DNA from: Motiliproteus sp. SC1-56
Lineage (GTDB): Bacteria > Pseudomonadota > Gammaproteobacteria > Pseudomonadales > Balneatricaceae
Assembly (NCBI RefSeq): GCF_017309075.1
Contig: NZ_JAEMGS010000006.1
Coordinates: 124,001-188,000, forward strand
Direction of reading: 5' to 3'
Length of the DNA: 64,000 bases
The notes beneath the pieces were generated by a model. The model did not search any database. It worked only from the letters and a program-made list of their open reading frames with translations, and was not told where the DNA came from. Numbering within the stretch: position 1 is the stretch's first letter; each line of letters opens with the position of its first letter. Shown here piece after piece: positions 43,771 through 52,746 of the stretch. A program made the translations under genes and the position numbers.

Positions 43771-44622
43771 ATGTTCTTTCGTCGCTTCTTACCCCTGTTA
43801 CTGTGCTTATCCCTCAACGGTCACGCCGCCACCTTTACCTTTACCGCAATCCCCGACCAGGATGAAACGTTACTGCGCACCCGGTTCGGACAAGTGGCGG
43901 ATTACCTCTCGCAGCGCCTGGGCACCGACGTTGCCTATGTTCCTGTTAAGTCATACGCTGCGGCCGTCGGCGCATTTCGCAATAACCAGGTCCAGCTGGC
44001 CTGGTTCGGTGGTCTCTCCGGCGTTCGCGCCCGCCAGCTGGTTCCGGCTTCAGAAGCGATCGCCCAAGGGGAAGAAGACCGGTCATTCCAAACCTATTTT
44101 ATCGCCAATACCCGAACCGGCCTCGAGCCAACCGAGGACCTCTCCACCCTTTCGGGAGACCTCAGTTTTGCCTTTGGCTCCAAAGGCTCCACCTCGGGCC
44201 GGTTGATGCCCGAGTTCCACCTTCGCCAGCAGCTGAGTAAAGCGCCTCAGGATTGGTTCCATCGCGTGGGATTCAGTGGGGATCACAGTCGCACCATCGC
44301 GCTGGTCCAGTCCGGCGCCTATGACCTTGGCGCGGTCAATTTCAAAGTTTGGGAACGGGAGCTAAAGGAAGGCCGGATCGACACCGACAAGGTGAAAGTC
44401 ATCTGGAAAACCCCACCCTACCCTGATTACCAGTGGACCATCCGCGGCGATGTCGACGCCACCTGGGGGGAAGGCTTTAAAGCCAAAGTAACACGCGCCC
44501 TGCTGGAGATGGATGATCCGGCACTGCTGGCCGCTTTCCCTCGCTCGGGATTCATTCCCGCACGTAATGCGGATTACCAGCCGATTGAGGCGGTGGCCCG
44601 GGAACTCGGTCTGGTTGATTGA
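43771..44622 (+). CDS. PhnD-type ABC transporter substrate-binding protein (phosphonate/selenate class)
   Basis: A 283-residue periplasmic protein with signal peptide (MFFRRFLPLLLCLSLNGHA). FTAIPDQDETLLRTRFGQ, VQLAWFGGLSG, FAFGSKGSTSGRLMPEFHL and SGDHSRTIALVQSGAYDLGAVN follow the PhnD fold pattern, closest to the set often annotated as putative selenate-binding. The true ligand (phosphonate, phosphite, selenate or another oxyanion) cannot be settled by eye. First gene of an ABC cassette, followed by ATPase and permease genes. Confidence 0.83.
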   Translation: MFFRRFLPLLLCLSLNGHAATFTFTAIPDQDETLLRTRFGQVADYLSQRLGTDVAYVPVKSYAAAVGAFRNNQVQLAWFGGLSGVRARQLVPASEAIAQGEEDRSFQTYFIANTRTGLEPTEDLSTLSGDLSFAFGSKGSTSGRLMPEFHLRQQLSKAPQDWFHRVGFSGDHSRTIALVQSGAYDLGAVNFKVWERELKEGRIDTDKVKVIWKTPPYPDYQWTIRGDVDATWGEGFKAKVTRALLEMDDPALLAAFPRSGFIPARNADYQPIEAVARELGLVD

Positions 44623-44655
44623 ACGGCGGTCGGCATCGCCCTGTGAAGCGCCTCC

Positions 44656-45321
44656 ATGGTTTGCACACCCCTTATTCAGCTGCGCGAAGAACAGGTCGGG
44701 TATGGACCCGACCCGGTCCTTAGAGACCTCGACCTGAGCATCGCCGCGGGCGAGAAGGTCGCACTGATCGGCGAGAGCGGGGTCGGTAAAACCACCTTGC
44801 TCAAGCGCCTTTACAGTCTGGTTTGCGAGCATGCAGCACTCTGCCCCCAGCAGCTGGGCCTGGTACCCGAGCTCAGTGTCTACCACAACATTTTTATGGG
44901 CAGGCTGGACCAACATGGCTTTTGGTATAACCTGCTGAACCTGGTCCGGCCCCGTCGTCGTGACCGGGAAGCCATTTTCAACCTGGCCGCGGAACTCGGG
45001 CTGGAACCCCAACTGGACAGCTCCGTGGATCAGCTATCAGGGGGACAGCGCCAGCGAGTGGCGCTCGGTCGCGCACTTTACCGCGCCAGCCCCATTTTTA
45101 TCGGCGATGAACCGGTTTCGGCGGTCGACGAATTTCAGGCAGAGCGCCTACTGGCACTGATCAACCGCCGTCACGAGACCGTGGTGGTGGCCCTCCATGA
45201 CCAGGCCGCAGCGCTGCAGCACTTTGACCGGTTGATCGGACTCCGGGACGGCAAGATCGTGCTCGACGCACCCAGCGCTGAGCTGAGCCTTGCCGACCTG
45301 GCCCGCGTCTACGAGCAGTGA
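44656..45321 (+). CDS. PhnC-type ABC transporter ATP-binding protein
   Basis: A 221-residue ATPase with Walker A GESGVGKTTLLKRL, signature LSGGQRQRVALGRAL, Walker B IFIGDEPVSAVDE and H-loop VVALHDQ. The QQLGLVPELSVYHNIFMGRL block is PhnC-like. The segment between Walker A and the Q-loop is short (about 18 residues), making the protein about 30 residues shorter than usual PhnC. It overlaps the permease gene by 4 bases and powers the importer. Confidence 0.88.
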   Translation: MVCTPLIQLREEQVGYGPDPVLRDLDLSIAAGEKVALIGESGVGKTTLLKRLYSLVCEHAALCPQQLGLVPELSVYHNIFMGRLDQHGFWYNLLNLVRPRRRDREAIFNLAAELGLEPQLDSSVDQLSGGQRQRVALGRALYRASPIFIGDEPVSAVDEFQAERLLALINRRHETVVVALHDQAAALQHFDRLIGLRDGKIVLDAPSAELSLADLARVYEQ

Positions 45322-46814
45322 GCGGGGCAAGCAATAACACCGGGCGCCGGCTTAAACGCCTCAGTTTCGGTTTCGTCCTGCTGGCCTGCCTGGGCCTTTT
45401 ATTCACCGATATCGAAGTCGTTACCAGCGAGCCCTGGGGCGAGCTGGCCCGCATCGGCATCGGCCTGCTGACGCCGGACTTTCTGGCTACCGAGGAGTTG
45501 GGCAAGGCACTGCTCAACACCCTCGCCTTTGCCCTGGTGGGCGTGGTAATCGGCAATGGCGCCGGTTTCCTGCTGGCCCTGGTCTTTCACTGGCCGGGGG
45601 TGCGCCAGACCTGCGCCTTCGTCCGCGCCATTCACGAAATTTTCTGGGCACTGCTGTTCCTGCAGGTTTTCGGGCTCTCCACCCTCACCGGGGTGCTGGC
45701 CATCGCCCTTCCCTATACAGGCATTTTCGCCAAGGTCTACGCGGAGATCCTCGAAGAGAGCGACCAGCGCCCCTGGCGGTGCCTGCCGCCGGCCACCGGC
45801 TGGCTGTCAGGGTTTGTCTACGCCCGCCTGCCCCGGGCCTTTCAGAATCTCAAGCACTACAGCCTCTATCGGCTCGAATGCGCCATCCGCTCCAGTGCAG
45901 TGCTGGGCTTTATCGGGCTGCCCACCCTGGGTTTTCACCTGGAAACAGCATTCAACCAGGGGCTCTATTCCCAGGCGGCCGCCCTGCTGTACCTGTTCTT
46001 CCTGATGGTGGCGTCCATTCGGCTGTGGATGCGGCTGCCCCTGCTACCCGTTTATCTGCTGGCAGCGATCGGATGGCTGCCCTGGAGCCTCCACTTCTCT
46101 TCAGAGCTGTGGGTTCATTTTGTAACCTGGGACCTAGTGCCGGCCCCATTACGTGGCGAGTGGGGTTCGCAAACCCTCTCGTCGCTGGGACGCTGGCTGA
46201 CGCCACTGGGCGAACATGCACTGCTCGGCGCCGCCAACACCCTGATCTTAAGCCTGGTGGCGCTGGTCGGCAGCGGATTGTTGGCCCTGGGCCTCTTTCC
46301 GCTGGTGTCACGCCTGTTTTTCCGCCTTCCCGGTCGCAGCCTGGGCAATGCACTGCTGATTGTACTGCGCACCATCCCGGAGCTGATTCTGGCGTTCGTG
46401 TTCCTGCTGGTGCTGGGCCCTTCGATGTTGCCCGCCATTCTGGCCCTGGCGCTGCACAATGGAGCCATCATCGCTCACCTTATTGGCCGCCAGAGCGACA
46501 GCCTGAAACCGCTCCTACCCGGTCCGGGGTCCGGGCGCTACTTCTACGAGGTGCTGCCTCGAATCTACCGCCCGTTCCTGGCCTTCCTCTTCTACCGCTG
46601 GGAGGTGATCATGCGGGAGACCGCGATTCTCGGTATCCTTGGGGTGTACACGCTGGGTTTTTATATCGACTCGGCGTTCGAGGCGCTAAGGTTCGACCAG
46701 GCTTTTTTACTGATTCTCATGACCGCACTGCTCAATCTCTGTATCGACGCCCTGTCACGCGCACTGCGCCGTCGCCTGCGCCTCGCCGATACCCCGCAAC
46801 AGGTTAACCCATGA
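45318..46814 (+). CDS. PhnE-type ABC permease, two permease domains fused
   Basis: A 498-residue membrane protein made of two PhnE-like permease halves. Half one (about 1-240) has the coupling region around YAEILEESDQRPWRCLP and VYARLPRAFQNLKHYSLYR; half two (about 270-498) has RYFYEVLPRIYRPFLAFLFYRWEVIMRETAILG. Usual PhnE proteins are single domains of about 260 residues. Start is GTG 45318, inside the ATPase stop. The stop overlaps the ATG of rlmG, giving a coupled translation chain. Confidence 0.87.
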   Translation: MSGASNNTGRRLKRLSFGFVLLACLGLLFTDIEVVTSEPWGELARIGIGLLTPDFLATEELGKALLNTLAFALVGVVIGNGAGFLLALVFHWPGVRQTCAFVRAIHEIFWALLFLQVFGLSTLTGVLAIALPYTGIFAKVYAEILEESDQRPWRCLPPATGWLSGFVYARLPRAFQNLKHYSLYRLECAIRSSAVLGFIGLPTLGFHLETAFNQGLYSQAAALLYLFFLMVASIRLWMRLPLLPVYLLAAIGWLPWSLHFSSELWVHFVTWDLVPAPLRGEWGSQTLSSLGRWLTPLGEHALLGAANTLILSLVALVGSGLLALGLFPLVSRLFFRLPGRSLGNALLIVLRTIPELILAFVFLLVLGPSMLPAILALALHNGAIIAHLIGRQSDSLKPLLPGPGSGRYFYEVLPRIYRPFLAFLFYRWEVIMRETAILGILGVYTLGFYIDSAFEALRFDQAFLLILMTALLNLCIDALSRALRRRLRLADTPQQVNP

Positions 46815-47947
46815 CCGAGCTTCTTCAGGCCGCCCAAGGGCAGTTCCAGCTCAGCCGTTACCCGCTTCAGGCCCGCGATCCGCTCCGCGCCTGGGATGCC
46901 GCCGACGAACTGATTCTTCACCACCTGGCCGAGCAACCGGCGCCGAGTGAGCCACCCGCTACCCTGATCCTCAATGACAGTTTTGGCGCACTGACCACCG
47001 CGCTTCACGCCTGGCATCCGCAGATGCAGTCGGACTCGGTGTTGGCCTGGCGGGGCACCGAGGCCAATCTGCGCCACAACGGGCTAGATCCGAGCTCAGT
47101 GAAGCTGCTGAGCAGCCTCGACACCCCCCGGGGCCCCCTGGATCTGGTGCTGATCAAGATACCCAAGACCCTCGCCCTGCTCGAAGACCAGCTGCACCGG
47201 TTACGCCCCTGCCTGACGCCGCAAACCCAAGTTATTGCAGGGGCCATGATCAAGCACCTGCCGGCGTCGGCAGCCGAATTGATGCAACGCATCCTGGGGC
47301 CGACCACACCGTCGCTGGCGCGCAAGAAAGCCCGCCTGCTGTTTATCGAACCGGATCTGTCACGGGCCGTAGCCCCCCCGCCCTATCCGACCCAATACCC
47401 GCTTCAGGGCACGCCCTACACCCTTCTTAACCACGCCAACGTGTTTTCCCGGGAAAAGCTGGATATCGGTACCCGCCTCCTGCTGCAACACCTGCCAAGC
47501 AGCCCGCGCTTTAACGATATCCTCGACCTGGGATGCGGTAACGGCGTGGTCGGGTTGCTCGCCGCCCAAGCCAATCCCAGGGCACGGCTGCACTTCGTGG
47601 ACGAATCCTTTATGGCTGTCGCCAGCGCCCGGGAAAACTTCCACCGCGCCTTCGGCGACAGCCGCAGCGCCACCTTCGTCGCCGGCAACTGCCTCGACGA
47701 AACCCCCGCCGACTCGCAGGATTTGATCCTGAACAATCCCCCTTTTCACCAGCAGCAGACCATCGGAGACCATATCGCCTGGCGCATGTTCCGCCAATCC
47801 CGGGACTGTCTGCGCGCCGGGGGGGAGCTCTGGGTGATCGGCAACCGCCACCTGGGTTACCACCTCAAGCTGAAAAAGCTCTTCGGCAATTGCCAGACCG
47901 TCGCCAGCAACCCCAAATTCGTCCTGCTCCGGAGCCGTAAAACCTAA
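46811..47947 (+). CDS. rlmG: 23S rRNA (guanine-N2)-methyltransferase RlmG
   Basis: A 378-residue methyltransferase matching RlmG in length and sequence: LILNDSFGALTTAL in the N-terminal domain, LLIKIPKTLALLEDQL-like helix, NHANVFSREKLDIGTR, SAM motif I DLGCGNGVVGLLAAQ, the VDESFMAVASARENF acidic loop and catalytic NNPPFHQQQ. It modifies G1835 of 23S rRNA. It starts on the last bases of the permease gene (ATGA) and overlaps convergent dusC by 4 bases at the end. Confidence 0.93.
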   Translation: MTELLQAAQGQFQLSRYPLQARDPLRAWDAADELILHHLAEQPAPSEPPATLILNDSFGALTTALHAWHPQMQSDSVLAWRGTEANLRHNGLDPSSVKLLSSLDTPRGPLDLVLIKIPKTLALLEDQLHRLRPCLTPQTQVIAGAMIKHLPASAAELMQRILGPTTPSLARKKARLLFIEPDLSRAVAPPPYPTQYPLQGTPYTLLNHANVFSREKLDIGTRLLLQHLPSSPRFNDILDLGCGNGVVGLLAAQANPRARLHFVDESFMAVASARENFHRAFGDSRSATFVAGNCLDETPADSQDLILNNPPFHQQQTIGDHIAWRMFRQSRDCLRAGGELWVIGNRHLGYHLKLKKLFGNCQTVASNPKFVLLRSRKT

Positions 47948-48897
47948 GCGCTGGCGCTTTCCCCGAGCGGTAGTGCCGCCAACTGCTGCTGAATCAGATC
48001 GTTCCGGGTTTCCCGCTTTATCTGTTCGAACAACAGCGCGGCCTCAGGATAATGCCGCCGCAGGTAGGCCAGCCACTGTTTGATGCGCCCCGGGGCATAG
48101 CGGGGCGCCAACTCATCGGACAGGCGTTCGAAGTACTCTGAAATCCAGGGTTGCAGTGTCTCCCAAGCCAGGGGCGCTTGCGAACCTTTAATCTGCTGCG
48201 CTAGCCCCGGACGGGACAGCAATCCCCGCCCCAGCATCAGATCGCGACAGCCCGATTGCGCCTGGCAGCGCACGGCATCCGCCGGGCTCCAGATATCCCC
48301 GTTGGCGATGACCGGCACCGCGACAGCCTGCCGCACCCGGTCGATTGCGTGCCAGCGGGCAGGCGGGCGGTAGCCCTCGCGCTTGGTGCGCCCGTGGACA
48401 CAAAGTTCCTCCACTCCGCCGGCCACCATCGCCTGGGCATTGGCCACCGACAACCCATCGTCCTCGTAGCCCAGGCGCATCTTGGCGCTGAAACCCACCC
48501 CCTCAGGGACAGCCCGGCGCACAGCGCAGACAATGGCGTAGATCCGCCCGGGGTCTTGCAACAGGATGGCGCCGCCCTGGCTGCGGTTGACGGTCTTGGC
48601 CGGGCAGCCGAAGTTGAGATCAATACCCAACGCACCGAGACGCACGGCACGGGCCGCATTGGCCGCCAGCAACTCGGGGTCGCTGCCCAGCAACTGCACG
48701 TGGACCGGCGTACCAGCCGGGGTTCGGCTACCCCGGCGCAACTCCGGCGCGAGGCGATAGAAGACCCGGTTCGGTAGCTCCCGGTCCGATACACGGACGA
48801 ATTCGGTGACACAACGGTCAATTCCACCGATGCGGGTAAGCAGGTCACGCATCAGCGCGTCCACCACCCCCTCCATCGGTGCAAGAATAATTTTCAT
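47944..48897 (-). CDS. dusC: tRNA-dihydrouridine(16) synthase
   Basis: A 317-residue FMN enzyme of the Dus family. N-terminal MKIILAPMEGVVDALMRDLL, the catalytic cysteine in LNFGCPAKTVNRSQGGA, the FMN lysine region SAKMRLGYED and VIANGDIWSPADA are present; the APMEGV start and overall pattern fit DusC, which reduces U16 in tRNA. I set the start at ATG 48897; the open frame upstream is not conserved. Convergent with rlmG. Confidence 0.94.
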   Translation of the reverse strand: MKIILAPMEGVVDALMRDLLTRIGGIDRCVTEFVRVSDRELPNRVFYRLAPELRRGSRTPAGTPVHVQLLGSDPELLAANAARAVRLGALGIDLNFGCPAKTVNRSQGGAILLQDPGRIYAIVCAVRRAVPEGVGFSAKMRLGYEDDGLSVANAQAMVAGGVEELCVHGRTKREGYRPPARWHAIDRVRQAVAVPVIANGDIWSPADAVRCQAQSGCRDLMLGRGLLSRPGLAQQIKGSQAPLAWETLQPWISEYFERLSDELAPRYAPGRIKQWLAYLRRHYPEAALLFEQIKRETRNDLIQQQLAALPLGESASA

Positions 48898-49027
48898 CAA
48901 ACGGCGCTCTTTGACTTCACCGGGCGAGGGTACCACGAACGCCGGTGGCGATTGAGGGTTTGCCGCTTCCAGCTTGGCCATTGGCAGGTATACTGCTGCC
49001 AAGCCAACAACAAAAAAGGAGCATGAA

Positions 49028-49816
49028 ATGCCCGATCAAGCCGCGCCCCTGGTGCTGCAGAACATAGAAGCGACTGTAGCCACCCTGACCCTCAACCGAC
49101 CCGATGCCTACAACGCCCTCTCCATTGAACTGATGGAGGCGCTGCTTGCACGGCTACAAGGGCTGGCCGAAGACCGGGAAGTACATGTGATCATCCTCAA
49201 GGGGGCCGGGAGGGGGTTTTGCGCCGGTCACGACCTGCGCCAGATGAGCGGCAACGACGATCCCGAGTTCCACCGGCGAACCTTCGAAACCTGCTCGCGG
49301 TTGATGCTGCAAATCACCCGACAGCCCCAGCCGGTGATCGCCCAGGTGCAGGGCATCGCCACGGCAGCCGGTTGCCAGTTGGTGGCCACCTGCGATCTGG
49401 CGGTGGCCACCGACACCGCGCGCTTCGCCACGCCCGGGGTCAATATCGGGCTGTTCTGCTCCACCCCAATGGTTGCCTTGAGCCGGGCCATCGCCCGCAA
49501 GCAGGCGATGGAAATGCTGTTAACTGGCGAGATGGTGGACGCCCGGCGCGCCTGTGAGATCGGCCTGATCAACCAGACCGCACCCGAGGAGGTGGTGGAC
49601 GAGGTAACCCTGGGGCTGGCCGCCAAAATCGCCGGTAAATCTCCCCACGCGATTCGTCTGGGCAAAGAAGCTTTCTACCAGCAACTCGAAGAGCCGCTGT
49701 CTCAGGCCTATGCCCATTGTAGCGATGTGATGTGCTGCAACATGGACAGCGACGATGCCCGGGAAGGCATCGACGCCTTTCTCAATAAACGCGAACCGGT
49801 CTGGAAGGGGCAGTAA
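49028..49816 (+). CDS. Enoyl-CoA hydratase/isomerase family protein
   Basis: A 262-residue crotonase-fold protein. The oxyanion-hole segments GRGFCAGHDLRQM and GIATAAGCQLVATCDLAVATDTARFATPGVNIGLFCST are clear. Standard hydratases have Glu residues at two positions of the second block; here one site is Ala/Cys-rich (ATAAGCQL), so hydratase activity is uncertain and another acyl-CoA reaction is possible. Start ATG 49028 follows an aaggagc ribosome binding site. Confidence 0.87.
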   Translation: MPDQAAPLVLQNIEATVATLTLNRPDAYNALSIELMEALLARLQGLAEDREVHVIILKGAGRGFCAGHDLRQMSGNDDPEFHRRTFETCSRLMLQITRQPQPVIAQVQGIATAAGCQLVATCDLAVATDTARFATPGVNIGLFCSTPMVALSRAIARKQAMEMLLTGEMVDARRACEIGLINQTAPEEVVDEVTLGLAAKIAGKSPHAIRLGKEAFYQQLEEPLSQAYAHCSDVMCCNMDSDDAREGIDAFLNKREPVWKGQ

Positions 49817-49819
49817 CGC

Positions 49820-50050
49820 TCAGAAATGTTCCAGCACGGATACCCGCCTGAAGCCCAGGTCCTTGGCGAGGCGGGTGGCATTATCCAGGTTATGGAAAAT
49901 GCGGGCTTGGCCCGCATTGGTCAGCGGCGAGAGGCTGTCATCCACATCCCTAAACAGGATCACCCAGCCATTGCCGCGGCTGCCCGGTTCGATAATCGCC
50001 TCTTTAAGCGCGCCCATCTGGTAACCGAGCTGAACATCGTAATATTCCAT
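49820..50050 (-). CDS. Small hypothetical protein
   Basis: A 76-residue protein starting MEYYDVQLGYQMGALKEAI and ending RRVSVLEHF. It contains an RGNGWVILFRDVDDSL strand-turn region and a helical ARIFHNLDNATRLAKDLG stretch, suggesting a small alpha/beta fold. The ATG at 50050 has a gggggc purine-rich site upstream. I do not recognise the family. Convergent with the enoyl-CoA hydratase gene, 3 bases apart. Confidence 0.6.
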   Translation of the reverse strand: MEYYDVQLGYQMGALKEAIIEPGSRGNGWVILFRDVDDSLSPLTNAGQARIFHNLDNATRLAKDLGFRRVSVLEHF

Positions 50051-50169
50051 AGAGCCCCCGTGAAAACCTCGTTGGCACCGTCTGCTTAAGGATAGCAGCC
50101 TGGCGTTGCAGCAGTCCGCGCCAGCTGACAAACTTAGCGCCACGGATACATCCAAGGAGCCTTCAAAAC

Positions 50170-50784
50170 ATGCAGATTGACCTCGGTGAACTGTCCCCCA
50201 GTGCCACCTACTTCAACATGATTCAGACCCTGATTCCCCGCCCCATCGCCTGGGTGCTTTCCGAGAACGCCGATAGCAGCCTCAACCTGGCCCCCTTTTC
50301 CTATTTCAGCGCCGTCTGCAGCGACCCGCCGCTGCTGATGATTTCCCTGGGCAAGAAACCTGACGGCAGCGCCAAGGACACCCGCGCCAACATCGAAGCG
50401 CGCGGCCATTTCGTGATCCAAATTCCTTCGATGGGCCTGCTCGAGGCGATGAACGAAAGCTCCATGACCTTACCCGCGGGAGAGTCCGAGCTGGACCGCC
50501 TGCAACTGGCCACCGAACCCTTTGCCGGCTCAGCCCTGCCCCGCCTAAAGGACGCGCCCATCGCCTATGCCTGTGAGCTGTACGAACTCCACGAGGTGGG
50601 CAACACTCCGCAGGCGCTGATCATCGGCAAAGTCACGCAGCTCTATATCGACGACCGAGTGGCCACCCAGGATGCCAAAGGACGCTTGAAAGTGGATGCC
50701 GCCAAGGTGGATCCGGTCGCCCGACTGGGCGCCTCGGAATACGCGAAACTCGGCGACATTATTCGCCTGCAACGCCCGGCGTAA
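50170..50784 (+). CDS. Flavin reductase-like domain protein
   Basis: A 204-residue FMN-binding split-barrel protein of the flavin reductase-like family. MIQTLIPRPIAWVLSENADS followed by LAPFSYFSAVCSDPPLLMISLG is the conserved flavin site (PRPIA and N/S-PFS). Members reduce flavins or act as flavoproteins of unknown role. Start ATG 50170 has a caaggag ribosome binding site. Divergent from the small gene upstream. Confidence 0.88.
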   Translation: MQIDLGELSPSATYFNMIQTLIPRPIAWVLSENADSSLNLAPFSYFSAVCSDPPLLMISLGKKPDGSAKDTRANIEARGHFVIQIPSMGLLEAMNESSMTLPAGESELDRLQLATEPFAGSALPRLKDAPIAYACELYELHEVGNTPQALIIGKVTQLYIDDRVATQDAKGRLKVDAAKVDPVARLGASEYAKLGDIIRLQRPA

Positions 50785-50882
50785 CTTGCGCCGCCGCGCT
50801 CAACCGCGCGTTGTGCCGGCCTGAATGAGTTCGAAGGGCCGGTACAGGTCCCAGACAACAAAAGGTGATGGGCAGACAGGTA

Positions 50883-51089
50883 CTACCGCTGCCTCATGGA
50901 TTCTCGAAAGTCCGCGAGCATGGGATCCAACCAGGATGGAAAATCCTGAGAGATGCTGGGTATGACCCGTTGGTGCAGCCGCATCAGCTGGTCCTCCACC
51001 TCGTCGAGGCTGTACTCGAGCTGAAAGGCTTTCCACTCTAAATGTCGAAGTTCAAAGCAGACTCGTTCCCTTAACTGCTCCTCGGTCAT
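50883..51089 (-). CDS. Small hypothetical acidic helical protein
   Basis: A 68-residue acidic protein (MTEEQLRERVCFELRHLEW through WLDPMLADFRESMRQR), mostly helical by composition, with DEVEDQLMRLHQRV as an amphipathic stretch. The ATG at 51089 follows a strong gggagagggg purine tract. A TTG-start extension to 51161 would translate a Gly-Leu repeat made by a 9-base tandem repeat and is less likely. Function unknown. Confidence 0.6.
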   Translation of the reverse strand: MTEEQLRERVCFELRHLEWKAFQLEYSLDEVEDQLMRLHQRVIPSISQDFPSWLDPMLADFRESMRQR

Positions 51090-51130
51090 GGTACACCCCT
51101 CTCCCTTTGCGAGTTTTATTTCGATACTTA

Positions 51131-51157
51131 CCAGTCCACCCAGTCCACCCAGTCCAC
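51131..51157. repeat. Three tandem 9-base repeats
   Basis: CCAGTCCAC occurs three times head to tail. A 10-base direct repeat (GTTCAATGCG twice, 51175-51194) lies just downstream. Both are in the leader region between the small minus-strand gene and the MFS gene. Confidence 0.8.
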
Positions 51158-51322
51158 TCAAACCAACTTGCTTAGTTCAATGCGGTTCAATGCGCCCAAA
51201 GTGCGTTTTGTCACTTCGACGTGTAAGGTTATGTTAGAAGAGTTTTGATTTTTGGCAACTTATCACCGGCTACCCTTTCTATACCCTCGTGCTAAAGTCC
51301 TTCTGCATCCACCCACTGATCC

Positions 51323-52549
51323 ATGACAACCCCCTTGGCTGATTCCGATCCTGCTTCTAAACGCACCCCATTGATCCTGCCTGGCCTGGTGGTAGCGCAG
51401 CTGCTAGCAACCTCGCTCTGGTTCGCGGCAAATGCCGTGCTGCCCTCGCTGGAACCACTACTGGAGCGGCAAGGAGCCGTGGCGGATATCACCACGGCGG
51501 TGCAGCTTGGCTTTATCACCGGCACCTTCGTGTTCGCAGCCTGCGCGCTCGCCGACCGTTTCTCGCCCAGCCGGGTGTTTTTAATCTGCGCCCTTTTGGC
51601 TGCGCTGTGCAACGCCAGCCTGATCGCCCTCGCCCAGCACTACGCCGGCGTCCTGGGGGCACGTTTTCTGGTGGGATTCTTTCTCGCCGGCATCTACCCG
51701 GTAGGCATGAAAATCGCCCTCAGCTGGTACCCGGAAGGGCTGGGGCGGGCCCTTGGTTTTCTCGTCGGTGCCTTGGTGTTGGGCACCGCATCGCCTCACT
51801 TGATAAGAACGCTGGGACACTCGCTCCCCTGGGAGGAGGTCATCCTGACCACCTCCCTGGCGGCGGCGCTGGGCGGTTTCTGGCTGTGGTACGGTGTCGG
51901 TGACGGTCCCCATCGGGGGCCTGCGGGGGAATTGCACCCTCGGGCACTCCTGGCCGCGTTCCGGCACCCGCCGTTTCGCGCCTCGGCCATGGGCTATTTC
52001 GGTCACATGTGGGAACTGTACGCATTCTGGGCCTACCTGCCTTTGTGGTTGGCGGCCCATCAGCGGTGGCATGGGGAACCGACATTCAGCGTTTCGCTGT
52101 GGAGTTTCTTGGTCATTGCCGCCGGCGCGCTCGGGTGCGCAGGAGGCGGTCTGCTCAGTCGTCGACTGGGCTCAGCGAGGGTAGCCGCAACGCAACTGGG
52201 GATCTCGGGAGCCTGCTGCCTGCTCTCGCCGCTTGTTTTCTTGTTGCCCACAGGCGCGTTTCTCGCGGTGATGCTGGTCTGGGGCGTCACGGTTGCCGGC
52301 GACTCGCCGCAATTCTCAACCCTCAATGCCACCCACGCCCCGCCTCAACTCGCCGGCTCAGCACTGACGCTGGCCAACTGCCTGGGCTTCAGCCTTTCGG
52401 CCCTCAGCCTCCAGGCGCTGGACGCGGCCGCAGGCACCCTGCCGGTAGGCTGGCTCTATGCGCTGCTGATTCCAGGCCCTCTGCTTGGTCTCGCCTGCAT
52501 GCGCACGCTGATCAAAAACCAGGGCACCCAGAGCCACTCACTGGCCTAG
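51323..52549 (+). CDS. MFS transporter
   Basis: A 408-residue protein with twelve hydrophobic segments. The first-half loop ADRFSPSRVFLICALLAALCN and the GARFLVGFFLAGIYPVGMKIALSWYPEGLGRALG block are major facilitator features; SWYPEGLGRALGFLVGALVLGTASPHL is typical of the cyanate/nitrate-like porter branch. Substrate unknown. The gene is followed by a 377-base noncoding region and then aceA in the opposite direction. Confidence 0.87.
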   Translation: MTTPLADSDPASKRTPLILPGLVVAQLLATSLWFAANAVLPSLEPLLERQGAVADITTAVQLGFITGTFVFAACALADRFSPSRVFLICALLAALCNASLIALAQHYAGVLGARFLVGFFLAGIYPVGMKIALSWYPEGLGRALGFLVGALVLGTASPHLIRTLGHSLPWEEVILTTSLAAALGGFWLWYGVGDGPHRGPAGELHPRALLAAFRHPPFRASAMGYFGHMWELYAFWAYLPLWLAAHQRWHGEPTFSVSLWSFLVIAAGALGCAGGGLLSRRLGSARVAATQLGISGACCLLSPLVFLLPTGAFLAVMLVWGVTVAGDSPQFSTLNATHAPPQLAGSALTLANCLGFSLSALSLQALDAAAGTLPVGWLYALLIPGPLLGLACMRTLIKNQGTQSHSLA

Positions 52550-52611
52550 CCGCCCTTCAAACATTCGTTTTAAAAAACCTCCAGGCCCCGTGGATTGGGA
52601 GCCGCAAAAAG

Positions 52612-52646
52612 GTGTTCACAAAAGCTGTGGATAAGACTGTGAACAC
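52612..52646. promoter_or_regulatory. Inverted repeat enclosing a consensus DnaA box
   Basis: GTGTTCACA and TGTGAACAC flank 17 bases that include TGTGGATAA, the exact complement of the DnaA consensus TTATCCACA, at 52626-52634. The flanking arms are themselves 7/9 DnaA-box matches in opposite directions, so three box-like sites lie within 35 bases. Confidence 0.5.
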
Positions 52647-52733
52647 TCTTCGGGCAAGGGCTCCCAGGTGCGATAAAACAGGCCCCTCCCTCTGATTGAT
52701 TAAAAAACAAACAAACCCAGTCGATGCAAAATT

Positions 52734-52746
52734 AATCAATAACTTA
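52734..52746 (+). promoter_or_regulatory. IHF-consensus match
   Basis: AATCAATAACTTA fits WATCAANNNNTTR at every defined position and is flanked upstream by A/T-rich sequence, as IHF prefers. Binding is inferred. Confidence 0.45.
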
